Source: DASZBX01 sp035943635 (lineage in GTDB: Bacteria; Actinomycetota; Actinomycetes; Streptomycetales; Catenulisporaceae). From it: 64,000 bases of DNA. The first letter of the stretch is position 1. Each line of letters begins with the position of its first letter. The position numbers and the translations under genes are program-made. This document shows positions 42,707 to 50,919 of this stretch, piece after piece. The stretch is from the NCBI GenBank assembly GCA_035943635.1, contig DASZBX010000107.1:17750-81749 (forward strand), read 5' to 3'. The notes under the pieces were generated by a model. The model was not told the DNA's origin, did not search any database, and saw nothing but the letters and a program-made list of their open reading frames with translations.

Positions 42707-43558
42707 ATGACTGACGGTGAGAGCAACCGCGCGGCCCGCACAGTGCCCCTGCCCGAATCACTCGCCGCCCGCGCCCTGGCCTTCCTGGCCGGGGAGGGCG
42801 AGGCCGCGGTGCCCCGGCACTCGGCCACGGTGCTGCTGCTGCGCGACCAGCCCGAGGGGATGCAGGTCTACCTGCTGCGCCGCACGTCGACCATGGCGTT
42901 CGCGGCTGGGTTCCACGCCTTCCCCGGCGGCGCGCTCGACCCGCGGGACACCGAGCTCGCGATCGGCTGGGCCGGTCCGCCGCCGCGGGACTGGGCCGGA
43001 TGGTTCGGCTGCGACGAGGCGCACGCCCGGGCGCTGCTGTGCGCGGCGGTCCGGGAGACGTTCGAGGAGTCCGGGGTGCTGCTCGCCGGGCCGGACGAGC
43101 ACAGTGTGGTGGCCGACGTGACCGGCGCGGACTGGGAGGCCGACCGGCTCGCCCTGGTCGAGCACCGCGCCTCCCTGGCCGAGCTGCTGCACCGGCGCGG
43201 CCTGGTGCTGCGCTCGGATCTGCTGGCCGGGTGGGCGCGCTGGATCACGCCCGAGTTCGAGCCGCGCCGCTACGACACCGCCTTCTTCCTGGCCGAGCTG
43301 CCGACCGGGCAGACCGCCCGCGACGTGTCCGGCGAAGCGGACCTGGCGGAGTGGGTGTGGCCCGCCACGGCGATCGCGGAGCACGAGGCCGGCCGGGCGC
43401 CGATGCTCCCGCCGACCCTGTCCGCGCTGGCCGCGGTCGCCGGGTTCACGGATGCGGCCAGCGCCGTGGCCGCGGCGCGCGCCCAGGTCATCCGGCCGGT
43501 CCTCCCGCAGCTGCGGCAGGGCGAGGACGGGCAGTACTACCTGGACTTTCTCGACTGA
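42707..43558 (+). CDS. Nudix hydrolase
   Basis: A 283-residue cytosolic hydrolase of nucleoside-diphosphate-linked compounds. The Nudix box is split as in the large Nudt7/Nudt19-like bacterial group: HAFPGGALDPRDTELA, and after an insertion ALLCAAVRETFEESGVLLAG with the catalytic REtxEEsG core. Upstream, VLLLRDQPEGMQVYLLRRTS forms the first strands. That subgroup acts on CoA esters or ADP-ribose-type substrates; which one cannot be read here. The ATG at 42707 is taken; a GTG and another ATG lie 6-12 nt upstream. Confidence 0.85.
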   Translation: MTDGESNRAARTVPLPESLAARALAFLAGEGEAAVPRHSATVLLLRDQPEGMQVYLLRRTSTMAFAAGFHAFPGGALDPRDTELAIGWAGPPPRDWAGWFGCDEAHARALLCAAVRETFEESGVLLAGPDEHSVVADVTGADWEADRLALVEHRASLAELLHRRGLVLRSDLLAGWARWITPEFEPRRYDTAFFLAELPTGQTARDVSGEADLAEWVWPATAIAEHEAGRAPMLPPTLSALAAVAGFTDAASAVAAARAQVIRPVLPQLRQGEDGQYYLDFLD

Positions 43559-43607
43559 GACGCCGCGAGCGAGGACGGGGCCGGGCCGGGCCGGCCAATC
43601 CGCGCGC

Positions 43608-44030
43608 TCAGGCCGCGGCCGCGCTCCAGCCGACCTCCTGCACGATCCAGCCGTTCCCGTCCGGGTCGCTGAAGGTGAAGAAGGTGTTGTAGTCGCTGCG
43701 GTCCGGGTGCGGGCCGTCGGTCTGGCCGTTCGGCCCGAAGTGGAACAGCGGTCCCGGCTCGCCGCCGCGCCCGAGCAGCTCGGCCCGGGCGGCCTCGATG
43801 TCCGACACGACCAGGTGCAGTCCCTGCACGGAGCCGGGCGCCGCCTGCGTGATCCCGGTGCCGATGCTGATCGAGCAGGCCGAGCCGGGCGGGGTCAGCT
43901 GCACCACCCGGAAGCTCTCCCCGGCCCGGTGGTCGACGTCCAGGGCGAAACCGGCCTGGTCGACGTAGAACGCCTTGGCCCGGTCCACGTCCGCGACCGG
44001 CAGGATGACGAGTTCGAGCTTCCAGTCCAT
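43608..44030 (-). CDS. VOC-family (glyoxalase-like) protein
   Basis: A 140-residue single-chain vicinal-oxygen-chelate protein, two beta-alpha-beta-beta-beta modules: KLELVILPVADVDRAKAFYV at the N-terminus and VQGLHLVVSDIEAARAELLG in the middle, ending FTFSDPDGNGWIVQEV with the usual C-terminal Glu. Such small proteins may be dioxygenases, lyases or drug-binding resistance proteins; no metal set can be assigned with certainty. Convergent with the Nudix gene. The SDR gene lies 98 nt upstream on the same strand and the two may share a transcript. Confidence 0.82.
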   Translation of the reverse strand: MDWKLELVILPVADVDRAKAFYVDQAGFALDVDHRAGESFRVVQLTPPGSACSISIGTGITQAAPGSVQGLHLVVSDIEAARAELLGRGGEPGPLFHFGPNGQTDGPHPDRSDYNTFFTFSDPDGNGWIVQEVGWSAAAA

Positions 44031-44082
44031 GGTCTTCTCTCCTTGATCACTGTCCGGACGGTTGTCCGCGCCGGATTTCGGA

Positions 44083-44136
44083 ACACCTCGTCTACGCGAG
44101 ACACCTCGTCTACGCGAGACACCTCGTCTACGCGAG
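44083..44136. repeat. Three perfect 18-bp tandem repeats
   Basis: Three identical copies of an 18-bp unit (ACACCTCGTCTACGCGAG) span the last codons of the SDR gene and the gap to the VOC gene. The SDR stop lies in the third copy. The expansion adds in-frame stops and so leaves the gene's length unaffected. Confidence 0.95.
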
Positions 44137-44916
44137 CACGAGCCCGCAGGTCACGTTGATCATCGTCCCGGTGATCCCGGCCGCACGGTCGCCGGCCAGG
44201 AACGCGGCCGTCTCGGCCACGTCGGCCAGCCGGGGCGTGCGGCGCAGGGCGGCCATCCCGGCGATCATCTTCTCCACGCTCTGCGGGTCCCCGACGTCCG
44301 GCCCGCCGACCGCGGTCAGCTTCTCCGGCGACAGCGTCTCGGCCACACCCGCGGTCCACAGCCCGCACACCCGCACCCCGTGCGGCCCGACCTCGGCGGC
44401 CAGGTACCGCATGAACGACTCGGTGGCCGCGTCGGCCGGGCCGGTGCTGCCCATGCCGGGCATCGCGGCCGGGCCCGAACCGCTGTTCAGGTGCAGGATG
44501 ACGCCCGAGCCCCGCCGGATCATCTGCCGGGCCGCGGCGCGCGCGGTCAGGAAATTGCCGCGCAAGCCGTTGTGCACCGCGCGCAGCAGGTCCTCCGGCG
44601 TCATGTCGACCAGCGGGGTGCCCTGCACGTCGCCGCGGCCGATCAGGTTCAGCGACACGTCGACCCGGCCGGTCTGCCGGACCACGTCGGCCAGGTGCGC
44701 GTCCACGGCCTGCTCGTCCAGGGCGTCGAACGCGGCCGCGTGCGCGCTCCCGCCGGCCGCCTCGATCTGCCCGGCGACCGCGTCCAGCCGCTCCTGTGTG
44801 CGCCCGACCAGGAAGACCCGGGCTCCCTCGCGGGCGAAGGTGCGGGCCACCGCGCCGCCGATCGATCCGCCGCCGCCGTAGATCACGGCGGTCCGGCCGT
44901 CGAGTGTGTTCGTCAT
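44128..44916 (-). CDS. SDR-family protein lacking the YxxxK catalytic pair
   Basis: A 262-residue short-chain dehydrogenase-fold protein with a clear cofactor motif (VIYGGGGSIGGAVARTF, residues 11-27) and NADP-type Arg (FLVGRTQERLDAV). Where YxxxK should be, the chain reads GSTGPADAATESFM (about 156-169), with no Tyr or Lys; the Ser position is within NSGSGP. The C-terminus (GITGTMINVTCGLVLA) is normal. It is therefore unlikely to be a classical alcohol/ketone reductase. Its downstream neighbour is a VOC protein. A second SDR with a lost Tyr is present at 4897-5658, but the two are not close paralogues by sequence. Confidence 0.8.
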   Translation of the reverse strand: MTNTLDGRTAVIYGGGGSIGGAVARTFAREGARVFLVGRTQERLDAVAGQIEAAGGSAHAAAFDALDEQAVDAHLADVVRQTGRVDVSLNLIGRGDVQGTPLVDMTPEDLLRAVHNGLRGNFLTARAAARQMIRRGSGVILHLNSGSGPAAMPGMGSTGPADAATESFMRYLAAEVGPHGVRVCGLWTAGVAETLSPEKLTAVGGPDVGDPQSVEKMIAGMAALRRTPRLADVAETAAFLAGDRAAGITGTMINVTCGLVLA

Positions 44917-45032
44917 GTCAGTCTCCAGGTGCCTCGTGGGTGCCGCTGCTTGTACTCGTCTAACGGCGGCATCCGGGAGGACTCATCGGTGCTCCGACGA
45001 AAAGTTTCGACGCGGCACCGGCCCGGTTTGCT

Positions 45033-45202
45033 CTAGGACCTGTTCGGAGTTCAGATCAAGGCGAAACGGCTGATCTTGATCTGAACTCCGAACAGGTCCT
45101 AGGAGTCCGCAGAAGATCTTGAAACGGCCTGGGCGGCCGGATCCGGCCGCGTGGACGATCCGGCCGCCCAGGCCATTCCAAGATCTTCTGCGGACTCCTA
45201 GG
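45033..45202. terminator. Tandem giant hairpins downstream of the GH3 gene
   Basis: Hairpin 1: perfect 28-bp arms (45033-45060, 45075-45102) with a 14-nt loop. Hairpin 2: perfect 24-bp arms (45098-45121, 45179-45202) enclosing a second perfect 18-bp stem (45127-45144, 45157-45174). They share the CCTAGG junction. The GH3 stop codon lies in the outer arm of hairpin 2. CTAGGAC occurs at both outer ends. This is far longer than a normal terminator. It may be a terminator built from, or invaded by, a MITE-like element. Confidence 0.7.
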
Positions 45203-46493
45203 ACAGGTTGCCGCGGAGCTTGTTGATCCGGTTGACCGCCGCGGTGAACCCGGACTGGCTCAGCTGCCCGCCGGCCAGCGCGCTGGCCAGCGCCGCCGAG
45301 GCCTGCTCGCCCTGGCTCACGTCGCCGGATGAGCACAGGATCAGGTCCATGCCCGCGCCGGCCGCGTCCTGGGCCCGCTGGCCGGGCGTGCCGTACGCGT
45401 CCAGCGCCTCCGCCTCCAGGGCGTCGGTGATCGTGACGCCGTTGTAGTCGAGCCGGCTGCGCAGCTCCTGCTGCACCACGACCGGGGAGAACCCGGCCGG
45501 CCGGCTGCCGTCCAGGGCCGGGTAGACCGCCCAGGACACCATGATCAGCTTGACCCCGGAGGCGATCGCGGCCCGGTACGGGACCTCGTCCGTGCTGCGC
45601 AGCCGGCTCAGGCTGACCGGCAGGGTGACCGGGCCGTTGTCGGTGTCCGCGCCGGCCGGGGCCGAGCCCAGGCCGGGGAAGTGCTTGGCGGTCGCGGCCA
45701 CCCCGGCCCGCTGCTGGGCCGAGATGAACGCCCCGCCCAGCGTCGAGACGACGGTCGGGCTGTTGCTGAAAGACCGCTGGTTCTGCTCGATGAAGTCGCC
45801 GGGCTGGTAGTAGACGTCCAGCACCGGGGCGAGGTTGACGTTCAGGCCGATCCCGGCCAGGTTCTGCCCGGCCCCCGTGCCGGCCGCGGCCGCCTGGGCC
45901 GAGGGGTTCGAGGACTGCCCGACCTGCTCCTCGGACAGGTCCGGGGCGCCCGGCAGCCGCCGGACCTGGCCGCCCTCCTGGTCGGTCATCAGCAGCAGCG
46001 GCAGGTGCACCGGGCTCGCCTTCTGCGCCTGGTCCAGTTCGGCGACCACCGAGGTCAGCTGGGCGGTGCTGGAGACGTTGTCGGCGAAGAAGATCACCCC
46101 GGCCACCTGCCCGGCCCGGATCAGGGCGAGCAGATCGGCCGGCGGGGTCAGCCCGGTGTAGGAGTAGATGATCCGCTGCCCGGCCAGCTGGGTCTGGGCC
46201 GGGGTCGGCGCGGCCTGCGCGGTGGTCGGGGCCGCCGTGGTGGTCGGCGGCAGGGTGAGCGGGGCCCCGGCCGTGGTCGACGGCGCCGCCGAGGCGGTGG
46301 CCGGAGTCGGGGAGCCGCCCGCGGTGTCGGACCCGGCCGGCTCGCTCGCGTGGCCGGACTGGTGGGAGCAGGCCGTGGGCAGCAGGGCGGCCACTATCAG
46401 CACGCCCGCGCCGGTCACGGCGACCAGCGTCCGGCGCGACGTCCGGGAGTGGCCGCCGCCCTTCCGCGAGCTGCCCCTGCGTCCTCGTGCCAT
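45198..46493 (-). CDS. Glycoside hydrolase family 3 lipoprotein (NagZ-like)
   Basis: A 431-residue exported lipoprotein of GH3, most like beta-N-acetylhexosaminidases acting on peptidoglycan or chitin fragments. An N-terminal basic stretch and helix end in a lipobox-like PTACS (Cys ~42), followed by a Thr/Pro/Ala linker to ~100. The barrel shows VAGVIFFADNVSS, LLMTDQEGGQVRRLPGAPDL, GLNVNLAPVLDV, AATAKHFPGLGSAP, and the nucleophile strand GVTITDALEAEAL. The NagZ-type acid/base His loop (KHFPGHGDT) is KHFPGLG followed by GADTDNGP, a common secreted actinobacterial variant. The ATG lies at 46493. Giant hairpins follow the stop. Confidence 0.85.
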   Translation of the reverse strand: MARGRRGSSRKGGGHSRTSRRTLVAVTGAGVLIVAALLPTACSHQSGHASEPAGSDTAGGSPTPATASAAPSTTAGAPLTLPPTTTAAPTTAQAAPTPAQTQLAGQRIIYSYTGLTPPADLLALIRAGQVAGVIFFADNVSSTAQLTSVVAELDQAQKASPVHLPLLLMTDQEGGQVRRLPGAPDLSEEQVGQSSNPSAQAAAAGTGAGQNLAGIGLNVNLAPVLDVYYQPGDFIEQNQRSFSNSPTVVSTLGGAFISAQQRAGVAATAKHFPGLGSAPAGADTDNGPVTLPVSLSRLRSTDEVPYRAAIASGVKLIMVSWAVYPALDGSRPAGFSPVVVQQELRSRLDYNGVTITDALEAEALDAYGTPGQRAQDAAGAGMDLILCSSGDVSQGEQASAALASALAGGQLSQSGFTAAVNRINKLRGNLS

Positions 46494-46978
46494 GCGGTGT
46501 ACGACCCTTCTCGTGGAGTGTCACGCACCCGGTGGTTCTCGGCGTCCGCCCGGGTCCGTCGCCCGCCCGGCCGCGGGGCCGGACGGTTTTGTGTCTTTCA
46601 TCCTATTCAGTACCACATTGACTTCTTACCGCGCGTTGTTTCAGGCCTGGTTGTGCAGGTATGACGACCTGATACCCCACTTGGACGTGCAGCTGGAGCT
46701 ACACGCCTGCAGACAGCATTACCTCCGAGGACGTCCGTAGCGGGTGAATAGTTGGAAATTTTTGTGACTTCGGCGACTCGGACTCGCGCCGTGCCGGAGT
46801 CTCGCATCATCCTGAGATCTGGCGCAGCGTTATCTGGACTCGGATGTCAAGGCGGCGTCATGCGCTCGGGTGAGCGGGTGCATACGCACAGTTGAGGCTG
46901 CGCGCACGGAAAGCGCCCGCGAACGTCTCCGGGGAGAGGTGTTCGCGGGCGCGTTCGTTGCGGCGGGAGGACGGTCGG
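46494..46978. other. Intergenic region between GH3 and GlxA regulator
   Basis: About 485 nt. It holds the GH3 promoter (lower-GC DNA at 46600-46760) and, at 46913-46952, a perfect 12-bp hairpin just past the end of the GlxA-type gene. No gene is seen; the short ORFs lack ribosome sites. Confidence 0.55.
46913..46952 (-). terminator. Hairpin terminator of the GlxA-isochorismatase unit
   Basis: Perfect 12-bp stem (46913-46924 with 46941-46952), 27 nt beyond the stop of the GlxA-type regulator. Confidence 0.8.
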
Positions 46979-47890
46979 CTAACCGTGGGCGGCGGCCCGC
47001 AGTCGGCGCAGCATCCGGGCGTCCTGGAACCCGACCGCGCGGGCCGCCGCCTCGACGGTCGCTCCGTGCCCGATCAGGTGCTCGGCCCGTTCGACCCGCA
47101 GCAGCGACTGGTACCGCAGCGGGGTCAGGCCGGTCGCCTCGGCGAACCGGCGGGTCAGCGTCCGCTCACTCACCCCGCAGGACGCGGCCAGGTCGGCCAG
47201 CGGCAGGTGCCCGGTGAACCGCGACTCGATCTCGTCCTGGGCGTGGTGGGCCAGGTCGCTCAGGTGCGCGCGGTGCCGGAGCATCGCGCTGGCCTGCATC
47301 TCGTCGCCGTTGCGGCGCGCGTAGACGACCATGTCGCGGGCCACCCGGGCGGCCGCCGCGGCGCCGTGCCGGGTGGCGACCAGGTGCAGGGCCAGGTCGA
47401 TCCCGCTGGCGATCCCGGCCGAACTGGCCACCCGGCCGTCGACGACGTACAACACGTCGCGCACCACCGTGGCCCGGGGATAGCGCGCGGCCAGGTCGTC
47501 CTGGATGTCGTGGTGGGTCGTGCACCGGCGCCCGTCCAGCAGCCCGGCCTCGCCGAGCGCGTCCGCGCCCGAGCACACGCTCATCACTGTGCCGCCGTCC
47601 GCGTGATGGCGCGCCAGCCGCGCCACGGTGTCCCGGCCGAACGGCACCGGGCCGACCAGCCGGTGCACGCGCCAGCCGGCCACCAGGACCAGATCGTCCG
47701 GGGTGAGGTCGGGCCAGGCCGTCTGCGTGTGGACCGGAAGGCCCTGCACGGTCGGCACGGTCTCCTGTTCAGCGACGTAATGCATCCGGTAGCCGTACCC
47801 GTGGTCGGTCGCGGTGGAGAAGACCTGGGCGGGACCGGCCAGGTCGAGCAGGTGCAGCTGCGGGGCGAGCAGGAAGACGATTCGGGTCAC
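46979..47890 (-). CDS. GlxA-family regulator (DJ-1/PfpI sensor + AraC HTH)
   Basis: A 303-residue transcription regulator. Residues 1-190 are a DJ-1/PfpI-like domain (IVFLLAPQLHLLDLAGPAQV, VLVAGWRVHRLVGPVPF, elbow VMSVCSGADALGEAGLLDG) that senses a small molecule. Residues ~210-303 are a double AraC HTH (LADLAASCGVSERTLTRRFA, EATGLTPLRYQSLLRVERAE, ATVEAAARAVGFQDARMLRR). The GTG at 47890 overlaps the stop of the isochorismatase gene by 4 nt (GTGA), so it is the second gene of that unit. The regulator may control the hydrolase that precedes it. A longer in-frame reading upstream lies inside the isochorismatase gene and is rejected. Confidence 0.88.
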   Translation of the reverse strand: MTRIVFLLAPQLHLLDLAGPAQVFSTATDHGYGYRMHYVAEQETVPTVQGLPVHTQTAWPDLTPDDLVLVAGWRVHRLVGPVPFGRDTVARLARHHADGGTVMSVCSGADALGEAGLLDGRRCTTHHDIQDDLAARYPRATVVRDVLYVVDGRVASSAGIASGIDLALHLVATRHGAAAAARVARDMVVYARRNGDEMQASAMLRHRAHLSDLAHHAQDEIESRFTGHLPLADLAASCGVSERTLTRRFAEATGLTPLRYQSLLRVERAEHLIGHGATVEAAARAVGFQDARMLRRLRAAAHG

Positions 47891-48501
47891 GATCCGGTCA
47901 GCATAGCGCCGAACGTCAGGCTGCCGGTCAGTTCCTGCACCGAACTGAGCGTCGCGAACCGGCCGGACAGGGCGTACTCGGTCCGTTCCACGATCGCCGG
48001 GGTGGTCAGCGTGCGCGGGTCGGCCAGGATCTCGCCGACCGACCGGCCCTGCGGCGCGTCCCGGTGCGGGATCGGGAAGGTGGCGGTCGCGTCGGTGACG
48101 AAGGTGACCTGGTAGCCGAGGTCCGAGGCCAGCCGGGTGGTGGTCTCGCAGCACTGTTCGGTCTGGATCCCGCATATGGTCAGTGCACTGACGCCGTTCA
48201 TGGTCAGCAGCTGCTGGAGATTGGTGGTGGTGAAGGCGTTGGCCGAGGACTTCGTCAGCACCGGTTCATCGGGCAGTGCGGCCAGCGGCTCGATCAGCCG
48301 CACGTACCCGCCGGCCGGGTCGAACTCGGTGCCGGTGCCCGGTTCCGCGTGCAGGCACCAGATCACCAGGTCCCCGGCCGAGCGCGCGGCCCGGACCAGC
48401 CGGGTCACGTCGTCGACGATGTCCGGGTTCGACACGGCCTGCCACAGCGGCCGCCGGCGGAACGACTCCTGGACGTCAATGATGAGCAGCGCACTAGTCA
48501 T
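47887..48501 (-). CDS. Isochorismatase-family cysteine hydrolase
   Basis: A 204-residue hydrolase of the isochorismatase/nicotinamidase superfamily. Catalytic marks: Asp in ALLIIDVQESFRRRP (residue ~9), Lys in EPVLTKSSANAFTTTNL (~83) and nucleophile Cys in LTICGIQTEQCCETTTRLAS (~116, the second of two), with DATATFPIPHR downstream. Substrates in this family range from isochorismate to amides. The ATG at 48501 starts the normal N-terminus. It is cotranscribed with the GlxA-type regulator that follows. Confidence 0.88.
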   Translation of the reverse strand: MTSALLIIDVQESFRRRPLWQAVSNPDIVDDVTRLVRAARSAGDLVIWCLHAEPGTGTEFDPAGGYVRLIEPLAALPDEPVLTKSSANAFTTTNLQQLLTMNGVSALTICGIQTEQCCETTTRLASDLGYQVTFVTDATATFPIPHRDAPQGRSVGEILADPRTLTTPAIVERTEYALSGRFATLSSVQELTGSLTFGAMLTGS

Positions 48502-48606
48502 GCTTCGATCGTCGCCCGCCGGGCCGGGCGCCGGGAAGGCACGTTCCGGCTCGCCACCGGTACGATCCGGTCACGGCTGCTCGGCGTTCCCGGCGCGCCG
48601 CCCACG

Positions 48607-49692
48607 CTACGGCATGGCCACCAGCCGCAGCACGTCCCCGCGGGCCATCGCCGCGAACGCGTCCTCGATCGCGCCGAACCCGATCCGGCCGCTGACGAAC
48701 TTCTCCAGCGGCAGCCGGCCCTGCAGGTAGAGGTCGATCAGCTGCGGGAAGTCGCGCGAGGGCAGGCAGTCGCCGTACCAGGAGGATTTCAGCGACCCGC
48801 CGCGGCCGAACACGTCCAGCAGCGGCAGGTCCAGCCGCTGGTCCGGGGTCGGCACGCCGACCAGGACCACCGTCCCGGCCAGGTCGCGGGCGTAGAAGGC
48901 CTGGCGGTAGGTCTCCGGCAGGCCGACCGCGTCGATCACCACGTCCGCGCCGAACCCGCCGGTCAGCGCGCGGATCGCCTCGACCGGGTCGGTCTTGGCC
49001 GAGTTGACCCGGTCGGTGGCGCCGAACTCGGCCGCGGTGGCCAGTTTGCGTTCGTCCACGTCCACCGCGATGATCCGGCCCGCCCCGGCCAGCCGGGCCC
49101 CGGCCACCGCCGCGCAGCCCACCCCGCCGCAGCCGATCACCGCCACGCTGTCGCCCCGGGTGACCCCGCCGGTGTTGACCGCGGCGCCGATCCCGGCCAT
49201 CACCCCGCAGCCGAGCAGCCCGGCCACCTCCGGCGGCGCGGCCGGGTCGACCTTGGTGCACTGGCCGGCCGCGACGAGCGTGGTCTCCAGGAACGCGCCG
49301 ATGCCGAGCGCGGGGGAGAGCGGCGTGCCGTCCTCCAGGGTCATCTTCTGGGTGGCGTTGTGGGTGTCGAAGCAGTACTGCGGCCGCCCGCGGCGACACG
49401 CCCGGCAGTCGCCGCACACCGCGCGCCAGTTGAGCACCACGTAGTCCCCGGGCACCAGCCCGGTCACCTCCGGGCCGACCGCGGCGACGGTCCCGGCGGC
49501 CTCGTGGCCGAGCAGGAACGGGTAGTCGTCGCTGATCCCGCCGTCCCGGTAGTGCAGGTCGGTGTGGCACACCCCGCAGGCCTTGATGTCGACCAGGGCC
49601 TCGCCGGGGCCCGGGTCCGGGACCAGGACGGTGCGCAGGCCGACCGGCTCGCCCTTGGCCATGGCGACGACGCCCTGTACTCGACGGCTCAT
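48607..49692 (-). CDS. mscR: S-(hydroxymethyl)mycothiol dehydrogenase
   Basis: A 361-residue zinc alcohol dehydrogenase that oxidises the formaldehyde-mycothiol adduct (and may reduce S-nitrosomycothiol), the actinobacterial counterpart of glutathione-dependent formaldehyde dehydrogenase. Catalytic zinc ligands are in KACGVCHTDLHYRDGG and LLGHEAAGTVAAVG, structural Cys in CGDCRACRRGRPQYC. FDTHNATQKMTLEDGTPLSP followed by ALGIGAF is the signature of the mycothiol form. The NAD motif is VIGCGGVGCAAVAGARLAG. The ATG at 49692 has GAGGGAGCACG upstream. It stands alone; no esterase partner is adjacent. It is good evidence that the host makes mycothiol. Confidence 0.88.
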   Translation of the reverse strand: MSRRVQGVVAMAKGEPVGLRTVLVPDPGPGEALVDIKACGVCHTDLHYRDGGISDDYPFLLGHEAAGTVAAVGPEVTGLVPGDYVVLNWRAVCGDCRACRRGRPQYCFDTHNATQKMTLEDGTPLSPALGIGAFLETTLVAAGQCTKVDPAAPPEVAGLLGCGVMAGIGAAVNTGGVTRGDSVAVIGCGGVGCAAVAGARLAGAGRIIAVDVDERKLATAAEFGATDRVNSAKTDPVEAIRALTGGFGADVVIDAVGLPETYRQAFYARDLAGTVVLVGVPTPDQRLDLPLLDVFGRGGSLKSSWYGDCLPSRDFPQLIDLYLQGRLPLEKFVSGRIGFGAIEDAFAAMARGDVLRLVAMP

Positions 49693-49837
49693 TTCGTGCT
49701 CCCTCGCGTGCTCGGGGCGTGCCGCGGCCGGGCCGCCTCCTCCCCGGTATATCGCACCCGGGCCGAACCCGGAACGGGTCCGGCCCGGGTGCGCGGTCGG
49801 CGTGTCTGCGAGTGGTACGGCCGGCGGGCGGCCGGGG

Positions 49838-50530
49838 TCAGGCGCCGGAGCCGGGCTGGACCACGCCGATGGTCAGCGTCTGCACCGGCTTGGAGCAGGT
49901 CTGGGCCGAGTAGGTCAGGTAGATCGGGGTGGTCTGGTTCGGCGGGTAGATCTGCAGGTGGTCGGCGGTGACCGGGGCGCAGGTCGCGGGCGGGAAGTTC
50001 CCGGCGTCCACGATCTGCAGCAGCGCGCTGGCGACCGCGCCGGGGGCGAGCGAGACCAGTTGGCGGGCGGAGGCGGTGCTCTCGGTGGCCGACAGACCGA
50101 TCTGGGTCACCGGGGTGCCCCCGGCCAGCGAGACGCCCGGGTAGCCGTAGAGGGTGCAGGTGGCGTTCGAGATGTTGGTGAACACGAGGTTGACGTAGAC
50201 GCTGCCCGCGGTGCCCTGGCCCGAGCCGGCCTTCGCGCTCAGGTCCCGGGTCGCGCACGCGCCGGGCCCGGCGGCCGGGGCGGCCGCCGCCGGGGAGGTC
50301 GAGCTGACGTCGCCGCCGGGCACCGTGGCCGACTGCGCGGGTGTGCCGGCCGCGGCGTCCGTCGTGGCGGGGGCCGCGGCGCTGCCGCCGCTGCCGGCCG
50401 GCGCGGTCGACGAGTTGGCAGAGGAGGACACGGAGGCGCAGCCGGCTGCGAGCACTGTCAGGAGGCTGACGGCAGCTCCGGCGGATATCGCGCGGCCTAA
50501 AGGACGTGAGGTACGTGACGATGTATGCAT
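49838..50530 (-). CDS. DUF4232 lipoprotein (paralogue 3)
   Basis: A 230-residue lipoprotein. Signal peptide (SAGAAVSLLTVLAAGCASVS) with lipobox LAAGC at about residues 27-31, Ser/Ala/Thr-rich linker to ~85, then DUF4232: ACATRDLSAKAGSGQGTAGS, CTLYGYPGVSLAGGTPVTQI, CAPVTADHLQIYPPNQTTP, and a final Cys in SAQTCSKPVQTLTIGV. It shares the four-Cys pattern with the paralogues at 16207-16950 and 17056-17943. The ATG at 50530 has a GGAACGCG sequence upstream. It is monocistronic, with mscR 144 nt away downstream. Confidence 0.85.
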   Translation of the reverse strand: MHTSSRTSRPLGRAISAGAAVSLLTVLAAGCASVSSSANSSTAPAGSGGSAAAPATTDAAAGTPAQSATVPGGDVSSTSPAAAAPAAGPGACATRDLSAKAGSGQGTAGSVYVNLVFTNISNATCTLYGYPGVSLAGGTPVTQIGLSATESTASARQLVSLAPGAVASALLQIVDAGNFPPATCAPVTADHLQIYPPNQTTPIYLTYSAQTCSKPVQTLTIGVVQPGSGA

Positions 50531-50919
50531 GGCGCGTTCCTTCTGCTCAGCGCATGGCGATTCAGCGCGATTCGTTTCAGCCCGAGCTCTTCGGGCTGTG
50601 CACCAGATACGACTGCGGCCCGGCTGCCGTGGTTGAAACTGCACTATACCGACAGTGTCACGGTTTGGATGCGGCCAAAAGCCGGGGCGGCGGACGGCTG
50701 TGGACAAGTGCGGGCCGGGCGGAGTCGTCGGGTGGGAGATGAGCAGGTGGAAGGGCGCGGGGTCTGGGCCGGGGCGCCGCGGCGGGGCCGGGCGGTGAGT
50801 GAGCCGAGCGGAGTAGTGGGACGGGAGGGGGACGTGGGTCGGCCCGGCAGCACCGTGCGGGACACTGCCGTTCGAACCCTTTCACCGTCGACGAATGCGG
50901 ATTCCGGCGGCCGTCGGGC
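50531..50919. other. Intergenic region, no gene seen
   Basis: About 390 nt upstream of the DUF4232 gene and downstream of the thioesterase gene. The promoter of the lipoprotein gene probably lies in the lower-GC part at 50540-50670. The remainder is G-rich with no ribosome-site-backed ORF. Confidence 0.45.

Noticed and set aside
44083..44136. Possible CRISPR-like array
   Set aside because: The 18-bp copies are directly adjacent with no spacers, so this is a simple tandem repeat.
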